A stretch of DNA of 64,000 nt from Treponema maltophilum ATCC 51939 (GCF_000413055.1 NZ_KE332518.1:2419583-2483582); one strand, 5' to 3'; counted from the first letter of the stretch, positions 43,920-52,289 are shown. Numbers and translations are program-made. Notes: generated by a model not told the origin, from the letters alone.

Positions 43920-45187
43920 TTCCATGCCTCCCCAACAGTAGGAAATAATCCCTGCATTAGTGCTTTTTTATGGCATTTTAATGATTCAATTTTACTTGTT
44001 TGTTTGCTTATCAAATCATCTATACCGGATAAGAAATTAGCAATTTTTTGTTGTTCTGGTTTTTCTGGTAATTGAACTGTAAATTCGCTTAAAACTTGCT
44101 TTGTAATTGTTTTTATTATCCCTCCTGGCGCGCTTTGTTTTTTTATTTCAAATAACTGTTGAATAGTGTGGACTAAAAAAACTTTATCCACATCTCTATA
44201 AAACTTTTCAAATAACAGTAATGTTCTATCTATATACGCATCATATTGTGTTATTGCAACACGGCCTATCGATCCTTGCAAGGTTACTATTAAAGTTCCC
44301 TTTTCAATAAATACGCTTTGTTGTGAAGCTAATTCACTGATTTTATTTTTTGTAGTCGCTTTTAAACACATATTTTCATCTACATCAAATACTTGAATAA
44401 AAGGCATACCATTTAATTCATCATACCATTTTGACAAACCATATGGCTGTGGAAAGCTGCCTCTCCTATAATCCGCAAGCTCTCTCAACTTTATTGTTTC
44501 CCAGCCCTCACTATCTTTAAACTCCGGGAACCTCCATTCAGGAACATTTTTTCCTTCGGCTGGGAATAGCTTTTGAATCCAGCCTTTTTTGTAATTATTT
44601 AGCAATAACAATTTCTTTTCTTCGGCAGAAATAAGTTCAGCAATAGAAGATAAGCAATCTGCAATTTTTTGTTGTTCAAGTTTTTCTGGTAGTTGAACTG
44701 TAAATTCACTCAAAACTTGCTTTGTAATTGTTTTTATTATTCCTCCTGGAGCACTTTGTTTTTTTATTTCAAATAATTGTTGAATACTGTGTGCTAAAAA
44801 AACTTTATCAATATCCCTATAAAATTTTTCAAATAATAGCAAGGTTCTGTCTATATATGCATCATATTGTGTTATAGCAACGCGACCTATTGAGCCTTGT
44901 AAGGTTACTATTAAAGTCCCTTTTTCAATAAACACACTTTGTTTTGAAGCTAATTTACTAATTTTATTTTTTGTACTTGCTTTTAAACACATATTATCAT
45001 CTACATCAAATACTTGAATAAAAGGCATACCATTTAATTCATCATACCATTTTGGTAGACCATATGGTTGCGGAAAACTTCCCCTCCTATAATCGGCAAT
45101 ATCTATCAGCTTTATCGTTTTCCAACTCTCTGAAAACTCAGGAAATCTATATCTTGGCAGTATTGCTATATCGTCCTTTTCACTCAT
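43916..45187 (-). CDS. hsdS: Type I restriction-modification specificity subunit HsdS with duplicated recognition domain
   Basis: 423 aa, full length for HsdS: recognition domain 1, central helix, recognition domain 2, C-terminal helix. The two recognition domains, from RRGSFPQPYG to VQLPEK, are 128/136 identical (about 94%), which is exceptional because they normally differ and read different half-sites. As the domains sit in opposite orientation on DNA, the expected target is a symmetric bipartite sequence. Its start overlaps hsdR by 8 bp and its end overlaps the ATPase gene by 4 bp. Confidence 0.95.
   Translation of the reverse strand: MSEKDDIAILPRYRFPEFSESWKTIKLIDIADYRRGSFPQPYGLPKWYDELNGMPFIQVFDVDDNMCLKASTKNKISKLASKQSVFIEKGTLIVTLQGSIGRVAITQYDAYIDRTLLLFEKFYRDIDKVFLAHSIQQLFEIKKQSAPGGIIKTITKQVLSEFTVQLPEKLEQQKIADCLSSIAELISAEEKKLLLLNNYKKGWIQKLFPAEGKNVPEWRFPEFKDSEGWETIKLRELADYRRGSFPQPYGLSKWYDELNGMPFIQVFDVDENMCLKATTKNKISELASQQSVFIEKGTLIVTLQGSIGRVAITQYDAYIDRTLLLFEKFYRDVDKVFLVHTIQQLFEIKKQSAPGGIIKTITKQVLSEFTVQLPEKPEQQKIANFLSGIDDLISKQTSKIESLKCHKKALMQGLFPTVGEAWK
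44040..45098 (-). repeat. Tandem direct repeat inside hsdS, period 621 bp
   Basis: Copy 1 is 44040-44477 and copy 2 44661-45098, offset 621 bp (207 codons). Many differences are synonymous, so the copies are not a fresh duplication. Recombination between them would delete one recognition domain and the central helix in frame. Confidence 0.85.
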
Positions 45188-48100
45188 AAGCCTTTAACCC
45201 CATAATCTCTTTTCCATTTGCCATTTTCTTTAACAACGGAACTAATTCATCCATAAGCTCCAATTCTTTTTGCGTTCTTTCTCTCCAACTAAGATTCAGA
45301 GGTTCAAGTAAATCAATCAATTTTTCTCCATCAAAAATCATTCTTTCCATAATTCCATTAACAAAAGTTTTTAGAGCCTGGGATTCAAGTCCGTACTTTT
45401 CAGACAGAGAAATAAGTTCCTTAGAGTTTTTTTTAGCTTTAAATTTCCGGTATCCTTCCATTACTTCATTCTCACTCAGCCCTTTATTTTCTTTGGAAGT
45501 CTTAATAAATTGATCAAGTTCCTCTATATACTCTTCAATATCTTTCCTTTCATCCATTAGATTAGAAGTTGAGGCAATCAAATCTATCAATTCTTTTTTT
45601 GTCATTTTTTCTTTCTTCGGTACATTAGATTGAGTATATTGAGAAATAAGCGCCATAATATAATCGTAGTCAATGATGGCAGATGAAAATAACACAAATT
45701 CAAAGTCCAATTGCTCTACTTCCGGAGATACATTGTGAATATCTTTTTCCTGTTCATCTTTTAATCTTCCTGCAATATCTAAATATGCCCCTCTAAATGC
45801 TCGAACTGTATCTTCTGGTAATAAAGTCTCAATATCAGCTACTTGTTCCTTTTTTATATCTGTGTATTGATCAAGTTGGGTTTTGAGCCTCTGTATTTGT
45901 TTAAACTTATCAATAAACATGGCACGAGCCGTATCACCTTTAAGGTTACTTACTGCTTCAGGCTTGCACTCAAGTCCTTGTGCATTCATAAACTTTCCAA
46001 GTTCATCTACTGCTTTTTCCAACTTTTTAATCATAGTAGGAGCCGGATCTACAAGCCAAATTTCTTTAACTTTCTCGCTGTTTTCTTTTCCTGAAAACAG
46101 TCTGATCGCTGCATCCACTTCATCTTCATGTCCTCTAAAATCAATAATATTGCCATAAGGTTTTGTAGTATTCAGCACACGATTCGTTCTTGAAAAGGCT
46201 TGAATCAATCCATGTTGCTTCAAGTTTTTATCTACATATAAAGTATTTAAATATTTAGAATCAAAGCCTGTCAAAAGCATATCTACAACAATAACAATAT
46301 CTATTTTGTTTTCATGTGGATAATCCGCATTTGGATATTGTTGGTCTTTTATCCGTTTTTGTACATCTTGATAATACAAATCAAAGTCGTTGATAGTATG
46401 ATTTGTTTTGTATTTTGAATTATAGTCGTCAATAATTCTCCTTAAGGCTTCTTTTTTCTTGTCTGGCTCTTGTTTATTATCTTCTTTTTCTTGTGCAAGA
46501 TCCTCTTGTAGTTGTTTTACATCTTTATTGCCTTCAGCCGGAGGCGAAAAAACGCAAGAAATATTCAATGGAATAAAACCTTCATCTAAATCTAAGTATT
46601 CTTTCTGTACTTCATTAAATAAATCATAGTACTCTATTGCTTCATTGATACTTGCTGTTGCAAAAATAGCGTTATACCGTCTACTATATGTTGCCGCATC
46701 ATGCTTGGACAAAATAGCTTCTACAATTTTCCTTTTGCTTATCTTTGTATCTGCTTTTGCTGCAATATGAGTATCATCAGGCTTAAAATAATCAATGTGA
46801 AAACGTAAAACATTGCCATCATCAATCGCATTTGTGATAGTGTAAGAATGAAGTTCCTTTTCAAATACATCCTTTGTGGTTTTATAAGAACCAATTGTTC
46901 CATCGACTTGTTTATAATTTGAGTTTTCTTCAAAAATTGGTGTGCCGGTAAAACCAAACAATTGTGCTTTGGGGAAGAAAGTCTTTATTGCTTCATGATT
47001 ATCTCCAAATTGTGAACGATGGCATTCATCAAAAATAATTGCCATACGCTTATCTTGAAGCTTTAGTAGCCTTTCTTTAAAAGTCAATTCGCCTCTTTTT
47101 CTTTTTTCTTGATTACGCTTACTATCATCATCAAGTGCAAGTCCAAGTTTTTGAATGGTAGTAACTATCACTTTATCCTTATAATCATCAGATGTGAGAC
47201 GCTTAACTAAACTTTCTGTATTTGTATTTTCTTCCACACATCCTTCTTGAAACTTATTAAATTCTATACGAGTCTGTCTATCCAAATCTTTTCTATCCAC
47301 AACAAACAAGCACTTTTCAATATCTGGATTATCTTTCAAAAGTGTTGATGTCTTAAATGATGTAAGAGTTTTGCCACTACCTGTAGTATGCCAAATATAT
47401 CCATTGCCCCGATTTTGCTCAATACAATCTACAATTGCTTTCACGGCATAGATCTGATATGGTCGCATAATCAACAATTTTTGCTCACTCACTACCAAAA
47501 CCATATATCTACTGATAAGTTCTCCAATAGTACACTTAGGTAAAAAACAATTCGCAAATTCATATAGATTGGTTATTTTATTATTGTTCTTATCTGCAAA
47601 TTCATAAATAGGCAAGAATCTTTCATCTGCATTAAATGAAAAATGCTCCTTGCGATTATTGGCAAAATAATAGGTATTAGTTTCATTACTAACAATAAAA
47701 AGCTGAATAAAACAAAGTAGAGAATTTGTATATCCATTTCCCGGATCATTTTTATAATTCACTATTTGTTCCATCGCTTTTTTAGGGGTGATTTGTAAAG
47801 TTTTTAATTCAATCTGAACTACCGGGATACCATTAATAAGCAAGATAACATCATAGCGATGGTTACTATTTTCTGTGTTAATGCATAGTTGGTTGATTAC
47901 TTCAAATTCGTTTTTGCACCAGTTTTTGAGATTTACAAGAGTATATTGCAAAGGCGTATCATCATCTCTTTTAAAAGTATTTATTTCTCTGAGCTTTTTT
48001 GCATTCTCAAAAACATCTGGATTTATTATACTATCACATAATCTTATAAATTCAGAATCACTTAATTTTACACGGTTCAATCTTTCAAAATGCTTTCTGA

Positions 48101-48206
48101 AATTTTCTTCTAATGAAAATTGATCTCTAATATCTTCGCGATAAACATATTTTAAATCTATCAATTTTTTGATAAATTCATTCTCTATTTGTCTTTCATG
48201 CTTCAT
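45180..48206 (-). CDS. hsdR: Type I restriction endonuclease subunit HsdR
   Basis: 1008-aa motor/nuclease subunit. The N-terminal PD-(D/E)xK nuclease is visible as Asp119 (YDVILLING) with Glu133-x-Lys135 (IELK). The SF2 helicase has Walker A TTGSGKT (274-280), DECH in IIFDECHRSQFG, GFTGTPIF and the late QAFSRTNRV motif. A helical HsdM-contact region ends it. It cleaves unmodified DNA far from the site after ATP-driven translocation. Start at 48206 because AAGGAT lies 7 bp upstream; an in-frame ATG at 48215 is too close to that site. Confidence 0.95.
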   Translation of the reverse strand: MKHERQIENEFIKKLIDLKYVYREDIRDQFSLEENFRKHFERLNRVKLSDSEFIRLCDSIINPDVFENAKKLREINTFKRDDDTPLQYTLVNLKNWCKNEFEVINQLCINTENSNHRYDVILLINGIPVVQIELKTLQITPKKAMEQIVNYKNDPGNGYTNSLLCFIQLFIVSNETNTYYFANNRKEHFSFNADERFLPIYEFADKNNNKITNLYEFANCFLPKCTIGELISRYMVLVVSEQKLLIMRPYQIYAVKAIVDCIEQNRGNGYIWHTTGSGKTLTSFKTSTLLKDNPDIEKCLFVVDRKDLDRQTRIEFNKFQEGCVEENTNTESLVKRLTSDDYKDKVIVTTIQKLGLALDDDSKRNQEKRKRGELTFKERLLKLQDKRMAIIFDECHRSQFGDNHEAIKTFFPKAQLFGFTGTPIFEENSNYKQVDGTIGSYKTTKDVFEKELHSYTITNAIDDGNVLRFHIDYFKPDDTHIAAKADTKISKRKIVEAILSKHDAATYSRRYNAIFATASINEAIEYYDLFNEVQKEYLDLDEGFIPLNISCVFSPPAEGNKDVKQLQEDLAQEKEDNKQEPDKKKEALRRIIDDYNSKYKTNHTINDFDLYYQDVQKRIKDQQYPNADYPHENKIDIVIVVDMLLTGFDSKYLNTLYVDKNLKQHGLIQAFSRTNRVLNTTKPYGNIIDFRGHEDEVDAAIRLFSGKENSEKVKEIWLVDPAPTMIKKLEKAVDELGKFMNAQGLECKPEAVSNLKGDTARAMFIDKFKQIQRLKTQLDQYTDIKKEQVADIETLLPEDTVRAFRGAYLDIAGRLKDEQEKDIHNVSPEVEQLDFEFVLFSSAIIDYDYIMALISQYTQSNVPKKEKMTKKELIDLIASTSNLMDERKDIEEYIEELDQFIKTSKENKGLSENEVMEGYRKFKAKKNSKELISLSEKYGLESQALKTFVNGIMERMIFDGEKLIDLLEPLNLSWRERTQKELELMDELVPLLKKMANGKEIMGLKAYE

Positions 48207-48227
48207 ACTTATCATCCTTTATCCAAC

Positions 48228-48443
48228 TTAATTCATCGCTTCCAATAACGAAATCAAATCTTGGTCTAAATCTTTCTTTTTACAAAGCTCTATCAAGGCA
48301 TATCTTGCTATCTGATTAGGTTTTGATTTATTATTCTCCCACCGATTCACTGAACTGAAGCCGACATGTAGTTCTCTGACTAATCCTTCTTGCGATAAAT
48401 TTAACTCTGAGCGAATTGTCTTTATAATTTCAGAAAGTTCCAT
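48228..48443 (-). CDS. XRE-family helix-turn-helix regulator at the head of the hsd operon
   Basis: 71 aa, essentially one helix-turn-helix: IIKTIRSELNLSQEGLVREL and FSSVNRWENNKSKPN. Size and position recall controller (C) proteins of type II systems, which are uncommon in type I loci. Only 21 bp separate it from hsdR. A dyad overlapping its own -35 box suggests autoregulation and delayed restriction after the locus enters a new host (inference). Confidence 0.85.
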   Translation of the reverse strand: MELSEIIKTIRSELNLSQEGLVRELHVGFSSVNRWENNKSKPNQIARYALIELCKKKDLDQDLISLLEAMN

Positions 48444-48487
48444 ATCAATCTTCTCGTTGTTATTTATATCAAGTTTTTATACTGCAT

Positions 48488-48530
48488 ATTATATTATAAG
48501 CTATTACATGTGACAATATTGTTAGTCACA
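48488..48530 (-). promoter_or_regulatory. hsd operon promoter with a dyad operator over the -35 box
   Basis: On the minus strand TTGTCA (48511-48516), 17-bp spacer, TATAAT (48488-48493). An inverted repeat TGTGAC (48509-48514) and GTCACA (48525-48530) with CAATATTG inside covers the -35. The arms resemble the C-box half-sites of controller proteins. Confidence 0.6.
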
Positions 48531-48872
48531 GATAGTACTTTTTACAGCTACTATTTAAAAAGTTGATAAAACGATACACTGAATATATGAGATAGAAAGA
48601 ATTAGAAGATACTTACAAAGTGCTTCAGACAAAACAGAAATACGCCGAGGATTTTGGCAGCATAAAAGATGGCATCGTAATCGTGATTTTGGAATACTTG
48701 TGTGATTTACAAAGCGCTCTCTTTATGAAGTCTATTTTTACCGGATAATAACATAAGTAAGATTTTCAGCCCTTATAATATCATGAATTTCCAAATTTTC
48801 CGTTTAAGAACGACCTATAACAATGAAAGGCCATTCTTTGTATCGTATGCAGAAACCATGCTTCCCTTCCCG
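48531..48872. other. Gene-free segment between the hsd promoter and repeat copy B
   Basis: About 340 AT-rich bases. One start-less plus-strand frame of 50 codons follows a TAG (48596-48748), reading KELEDTYKVLQTKQKYAEDF onward, with amphipathic look; it may be the tail of a lost gene. No promoter, terminator or RNA gene is clear. Confidence 0.35.
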
Positions 48873-49091
48873 GAATTCAGCTTTCCAATATTCTCCCTAT
48901 GTGGCGTTTTTCAAAAAACAGATCTTTGTTTGTAAAAACGATAATTGCGGCGGCAAGTGTAACACAGATTGTTTCGACGCATTTTGTCGTTTGGGTCATT
49001 GCAATTTTTTCCTGCATGAAGTTTACAAAAAGGTGAAAAATAATACTTGCAAGCATGCTTCGGTTATTTTTCACGTAAACCCATGTTGTTA
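48873..49091 (-). repeat. Direct repeat copy B: 3' end of the intact CPBP-protease gene
   Basis: Partner of 40549-40767 (7 differences in 219). It covers the last codons of the CPBP gene and 4 bp past its stop. Together the copies bracket an 8.3-kb segment holding the complete hsd locus. Confidence 0.9.
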
Positions 49092-49704
49092 TAAAACCGA
49101 ACGGAATAACGGAAATAAAAAAGTTGAACATATATAAAACATTCATTTCGCGTATGCCGTAATGGTAAGTGCCCGGAATAAAAAACAGCGGCAAGTGCCA
49201 TAAAGCCCAGACAAAGCCGAATATAATCGATTCTTTGAACCAGCTGCAATATTGGGCGATTGAGTCTTCACCGTAACCGCGCCAACCCACTTCTTCCAAA
49301 ACCGAAGCAAGCAAAATCGTTAAAAATGCGGAAGTGACCCCCGCTCCGGTAAAAGAAAAACCCTCCGTGACGGAAAACTGATTTAAAGACTGTCCCCAAA
49401 AGGTTGAAAGCAAAATGGAGCAGCCGACTATCAGTGCAAAAACAATTACGGCGGCAAAGATGTATTTCGGCCTTAATTTATAAAATCTGAAAATCTTGCG
49501 TTTAAAGTCCGCTTTCAATTCTTTGCTTTTTGAACCGAACACCGTGATGAGTGCGATTATTGCCGGCGAAAGGAGTCCGAGCAGCATTGTGAGCGTACAA
49601 ATAAAACCTTCTTTAAAAATGAGCGCGCAAAACCAAAAGCCCCAAGTTGCTAAAATAGTTGTAACATAAAATCGTACGGGTCTGTATGTATATTTTGTGT
49701 TCAT
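48877..49704 (-). CDS. CPBP-family intramembrane metalloprotease (Abi-like)
   Basis: 275 aa with seven or eight hydrophobic helices. Family motif 1 is EEVGWRGY (Glu137, Glu138, Arg142) and motif 2 WALWHLP with His170; these are the putative zinc/catalytic residues of CAAX-protease/bacteriocin-processing (CPBP) proteins. Members process prenylated or bacteriocin peptides, or give bacteriocin immunity; the substrate here is unknown. It is 17 bp downstream of the XRE-DUF4097-like regulator and clearly in its operon. Its 3' end is duplicated at 40549-40767. Confidence 0.88.
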   Translation of the reverse strand: MNTKYTYRPVRFYVTTILATWGFWFCALIFKEGFICTLTMLLGLLSPAIIALITVFGSKSKELKADFKRKIFRFYKLRPKYIFAAVIVFALIVGCSILLSTFWGQSLNQFSVTEGFSFTGAGVTSAFLTILLASVLEEVGWRGYGEDSIAQYCSWFKESIIFGFVWALWHLPLFFIPGTYHYGIREMNVLYMFNFFISVIPFGFITTWVYVKNNRSMLASIIFHLFVNFMQEKIAMTQTTKCVETICVTLAAAIIVFTNKDLFFEKRHIGRILES

Positions 49705-49721
49705 GTAAACCTCTTATAATT

Positions 49722-50603
49722 TTATAAAATCCGAATTTCGGATTTCCAACCGTTCAATTCCACAATCAAGTCGGCGTCGGTTTGCACTTCTTTTTTCTCG
49801 CGTTTATCGATGAGTATGTTGTTGTCGGAATCCAAAAAGCGGGTTCGGCGGCCGGCATTTCGTAGACAATAATTTGAATGTTCGGCAAAGCGGATTTTGG
49901 AAATCGCCTTCACCTGATTAAAATCGATTTTGCCTTTACAATTATTTATTTCCGCATACAGATTCGAATCGGTATCCAACTCGGTGTGGCCGCCGGTATT
50001 TGTAAAAAAGCAGTTTGAAACTTTGCCGGAAAATTCCAAGGCTTCAAATGTAATATCGCGGATTTTCAGATTTTCCGTTTCCGAATGAATTTCAATATCC
50101 GCAACGAATTTTGCCGGAATGCGGATCAGCACAAAAAGATTTTCCAAAGCATTCGCGGCGCTGAAATCCGCCGAATGATTTACGATAACGTCCATGCGAT
50201 TTTTATCTTCAACAATCTTAACCTTTGCCTGCTGTGCGAGACAAACTATTTTATTTGAAGCGAGAAGAACTTGAAGTTTTTCGTCCTTTGTTTGTTCCAC
50301 TATGATTTCGTGAGCGGCGCCGATTTTAAAATCGATTTTTTTCGGATTGTCCAAATCGTATTCGGTTCCGCTTTCATACAAAAACTCGTGCTTGGACAAG
50401 AGGCTTTTTTCTTCGTTCAAAAGCGAATCGAGCGACTCATTAAACAAAAGGGAAATAGCAATGATATTTCCGATGTCGGGAAGCCCTATCCCGCTTTCCC
50501 ACTTTGTAATTGCCTGACGGCTTACGTGGATTTTTTCCGCAAGTTCTTCCTGCGAAAGATTTTTTTGCTTTCGCAAGGTTTTCAGTTTTTCAGAAAAGTT
50601 CAT
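49722..50603 (-). CDS. XRE-family regulator with C-terminal beta-roll (DUF4097-like) domain
   Basis: 293 aa. Residues 1-65 form an XRE helix-turn-helix (LRKQKNLSQEELAEKIHVSR, AITKWESGIGLPD). The remaining part is a regular beta-rich repeat (VNHSADFSAAN..., DIEIHSETENLKIRDITFEA), like the DUF4097 beta-roll of putative sensors. It likely senses an envelope signal or ligand and controls the CPBP protease encoded 17 bp downstream. Start at 50603: GGGAG precedes this ATG, and the upstream extension runs into the hairpin-rich leader. Confidence 0.85.
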   Translation of the reverse strand: MNFSEKLKTLRKQKNLSQEELAEKIHVSRQAITKWESGIGLPDIGNIIAISLLFNESLDSLLNEEKSLLSKHEFLYESGTEYDLDNPKKIDFKIGAAHEIIVEQTKDEKLQVLLASNKIVCLAQQAKVKIVEDKNRMDVIVNHSADFSAANALENLFVLIRIPAKFVADIEIHSETENLKIRDITFEALEFSGKVSNCFFTNTGGHTELDTDSNLYAEINNCKGKIDFNQVKAISKIRFAEHSNYCLRNAGRRTRFLDSDNNILIDKREKKEVQTDADLIVELNGWKSEIRIL

Positions 50604-50638
50604 ACATAATCTCCCATAAAAACTTTTGCAGGAAATTA

Positions 50639-50900
50639 GAGCCTTCGGCTCGTTCTGCAAAGAACTGATTCTACGTGTCCGCTTTCGCGGACTTCGAATC
50701 AATTTCCGAAAAAGTTTTTAGTCGTGCGCAAACGCGCACACGTTCAATAATCGAGTTTGCAAATAGAGTGTATCGTACTCATACGATTCTTATCGAAACG
50801 GTATGTATACACGTCTTTCTGCAAACATCCACGCAAACTCGAGATAAAAAACGACGGCGATATTTCAGACGGCGTTTTTTATCGTATCTCCTTCACGAAT
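50639..50900 (-). ncRNA. Hairpin-rich leader of the XRE-CPBP operon, candidate structured RNA
   Basis: Successive hairpins: GAGCC-TTC-GGCTC (50639-50651); GTTCT-GCAA-AGAAC (50652-50665); nested GATTC...GAATC around GTCCGC-TTTC-GCGGAC (50667-50700); GTGCGC-AAAC-GCGCAC (50724-50739); and a 10-bp closing stem TCGAGTTTGC (50751-50760) with GCAAACTCGA (50833-50842), itself enclosing smaller dyads. Another lies at 50895-50916 with a TTCG loop. No gene fits. The dense short stems with stable tetraloops look like a folded RNA or a palindromic repeat element in the 5' leader of the minus-strand operon. Confidence 0.5.
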
Positions 50901-50948
50901 ATGCTTCGGCATTCGTAATTTTCAGGCAGATGATAACCTTGCGGCCGC

Positions 50949-50977
50949 AATTGTAAAAGAAATTATACCTTACAATT
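50949..50977 (-). promoter_or_regulatory. -10 box inside an inverted repeat, candidate XRE autoregulatory operator
   Basis: AATTGTAA (50949-50956) and TTACAATT (50970-50977) flank a minus-strand TATAAT (50962-50967). A second small dyad GCTAC-TTATA-GTAGC follows at about 50990-51005. Transcription from here would give a leader of roughly 350 nt before the XRE gene. Confidence 0.45.
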
Positions 50978-51015
50978 CGATACATTTTCGCTACTTATAG
51001 TAGCATAACCGATTC

Positions 51016-51127
51016 TTATGATAAAATTCCGCTGTAAATTGCAAAATCTTCGTCTTTGAATACGTTAAAAACGACTTTTATCCCGCTTCCGGTTTCTTTA
51101 CAGTATGTGCGGACGGTTGCTACCGCA
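51016..51127 (-). repeat. Direct repeat copy A': duplicated 3' end of the macrodomain gene
   Basis: 112 bp matching 52384-52495 at 107 positions. On the minus strand it still reads TVRTYCKETGSGIKVVFNVF to the stop, the C-terminus of the macrodomain protein, but has no start. A pseudogene fragment marking the left edge of a second module. Confidence 0.85.
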
Positions 51128-51163
51128 TGTGTTTTTCCAAATGAAGTTTTTACATATTTTCCG

Positions 51164-51829
51164 TCATAAATTTTTATCCCTAAGATCGTTAACGATTGAA
51201 ATACTTTGTTTTAAAAGCCAAATTGTTGATAATATAATAGCAATGAACAAAGGGATCGGCTTTATGCTTTGTCCGAAATAAGTACAGATGATTTGCAATA
51301 GTCCAATCGTTATCCCGCTGTATTTCCAAAAGGAATGCGATAATAATCCCGACCAAAAAATTATAAACAGTCCCAGCAAGATATCGCATAAATGCCAAGC
51401 GGCGTAAATTTCGGCTAAAGTCGTTCGGAGATTGTCACCCGTAACAACTGGCAGACCGTTGACAGGATATACAAGTCTTCCGGTTTCAAACATTATTAAC
51501 AGCCATGCCATTAGCATTAGTATAAAGCTTACCGTTACAAATCCGGTCAGTATATTTTTATTTTGAGAATATACCTTGCGTACACTATAAAAAACGCCAC
51601 CGCAAAGGATAGTTGAAAGCATGAGCAATTCATCTATAATCATCAGTAGCGTACGATGTTGATTTACGGTTTCCTGCAAGAATTTTGCCGATTTTAGCCG
51701 GAGACTGAAATATAAAAATCCAATCCGAATCCCCATATATACAAAAATACCGATAAGGAACATCGCTGAGATAAAAAAACAGTTTCGGTTTTGCTTAAAG
51801 GTCTGATTTTTCATTTTTTTCTCTATCAT
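51164..51829 (-). CDS. Uncharacterised six-helix membrane protein
   Basis: About 221 aa with six hydrophobic helices, the fourth followed by LVYPVNGLPVVTGDNLRTTL; weakly reminiscent of DUF4386-type proteins. Function unknown. The start is uncertain: the frame is open to an ATG at 51889 that overlaps the DUF523 gene, while ATGs at 51829 and 51814 are more natural; a strong AGGAGG at about 51866-51871 has only an in-frame ATT at good spacing. It lies directly downstream of the DUF523 gene. Confidence 0.65.
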   Translation of the reverse strand: MIEKKMKNQTFKQNRNCFFISAMFLIGIFVYMGIRIGFLYFSLRLKSAKFLQETVNQHRTLLMIIDELLMLSTILCGGVFYSVRKVYSQNKNILTGFVTVSFILMLMAWLLIMFETGRLVYPVNGLPVVTGDNLRTTLAEIYAAWHLCDILLGLFIIFWSGLLSHSFWKYSGITIGLLQIICTYFGQSIKPIPLFIAIILSTIWLLKQSISIVNDLRDKNL

Positions 51830-51872
51830 AATTTGTTTTGTAAACCGCCTTAAAATGCCGTCTGTCCTCCTG

Positions 51873-52289
51873 TTATAAATTTTCAACATCTATCACCTTA
51901 ATATTGTTTTCCTTGAGAAGCTTTGCAAAAATACCTTGTCCCGAAATCAGTTTTCCTGAAAAAGAGCCGTCATATATCATGTTTACACCGCAAGAGGGAC
52001 TTCTCGACTGAAGAATTACAAGTTCAATTTTCCGATCGAGAATCTTTTTCAGGGCGATTTGTGCTCCTTTTCTGAATTCCGCATCTACGGAGTTTCCGTT
52101 TTTTTGCATGACAATTCCTTTAACTATTTCAGCGGGTTCTCTTGGAATAGGCAATCCGCCGAGCACTTCAGGGCATACGGGAACAACTTGATGCCCTTTT
52201 ACAAATTCAATTACTTTTTGAGAAAAATTATTTCCGCCATTATATTTGCAGTTCTCTCCCAACAGGCATGCGCTGACAGCAATTTTCAT
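51873..52289 (-). CDS. DUF523 protein, TudS-like 2-thiouracil desulfidase
   Basis: 138 aa. DUF523 signature: VSACLLGENCKYNGGNN, VCPEVLGGLPIPREPAEI and LQSRSPSCGV, with three conserved cysteines (in ACLLGENC, VCPEV and PSCGV) expected to bind a [4Fe-4S] cluster. Characterised TudS proteins desulfurise 2-thiouracil; fusions to DUF1722 act on thiolated tRNA. Start at 52289 because GGAG precedes it. Sits in a module bracketed by macrodomain 3'-end repeats. Confidence 0.85.
   Translation of the reverse strand: MKIAVSACLLGENCKYNGGNNFSQKVIEFVKGHQVVPVCPEVLGGLPIPREPAEIVKGIVMQKNGNSVDAEFRKGAQIALKKILDRKIELVILQSRSPSCGVNMIYDGSFSGKLISGQGIFAKLLKENNIKVIDVENL

Noticed and set aside
40816-48443. A phage or plasmid origin for the hsd island
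   Set aside because: No integrase, transposase, replication, structural or conjugation gene is seen; only the flanking repeats argue for mobility.
48596-48748. A 50-codon start-less plus-strand peptide near the island's right edge
   Set aside because: No start codon or ribosome site; it may be a gene remnant but nothing supports a function.
50840-50890. A bidirectional terminator (AAAAAACG ... CGTTTTTT) upstream of the XRE gene
   Set aside because: The inner GACGGCG blocks are direct, not inverted, repeats, so the stem is poor; left as part of the structured leader.
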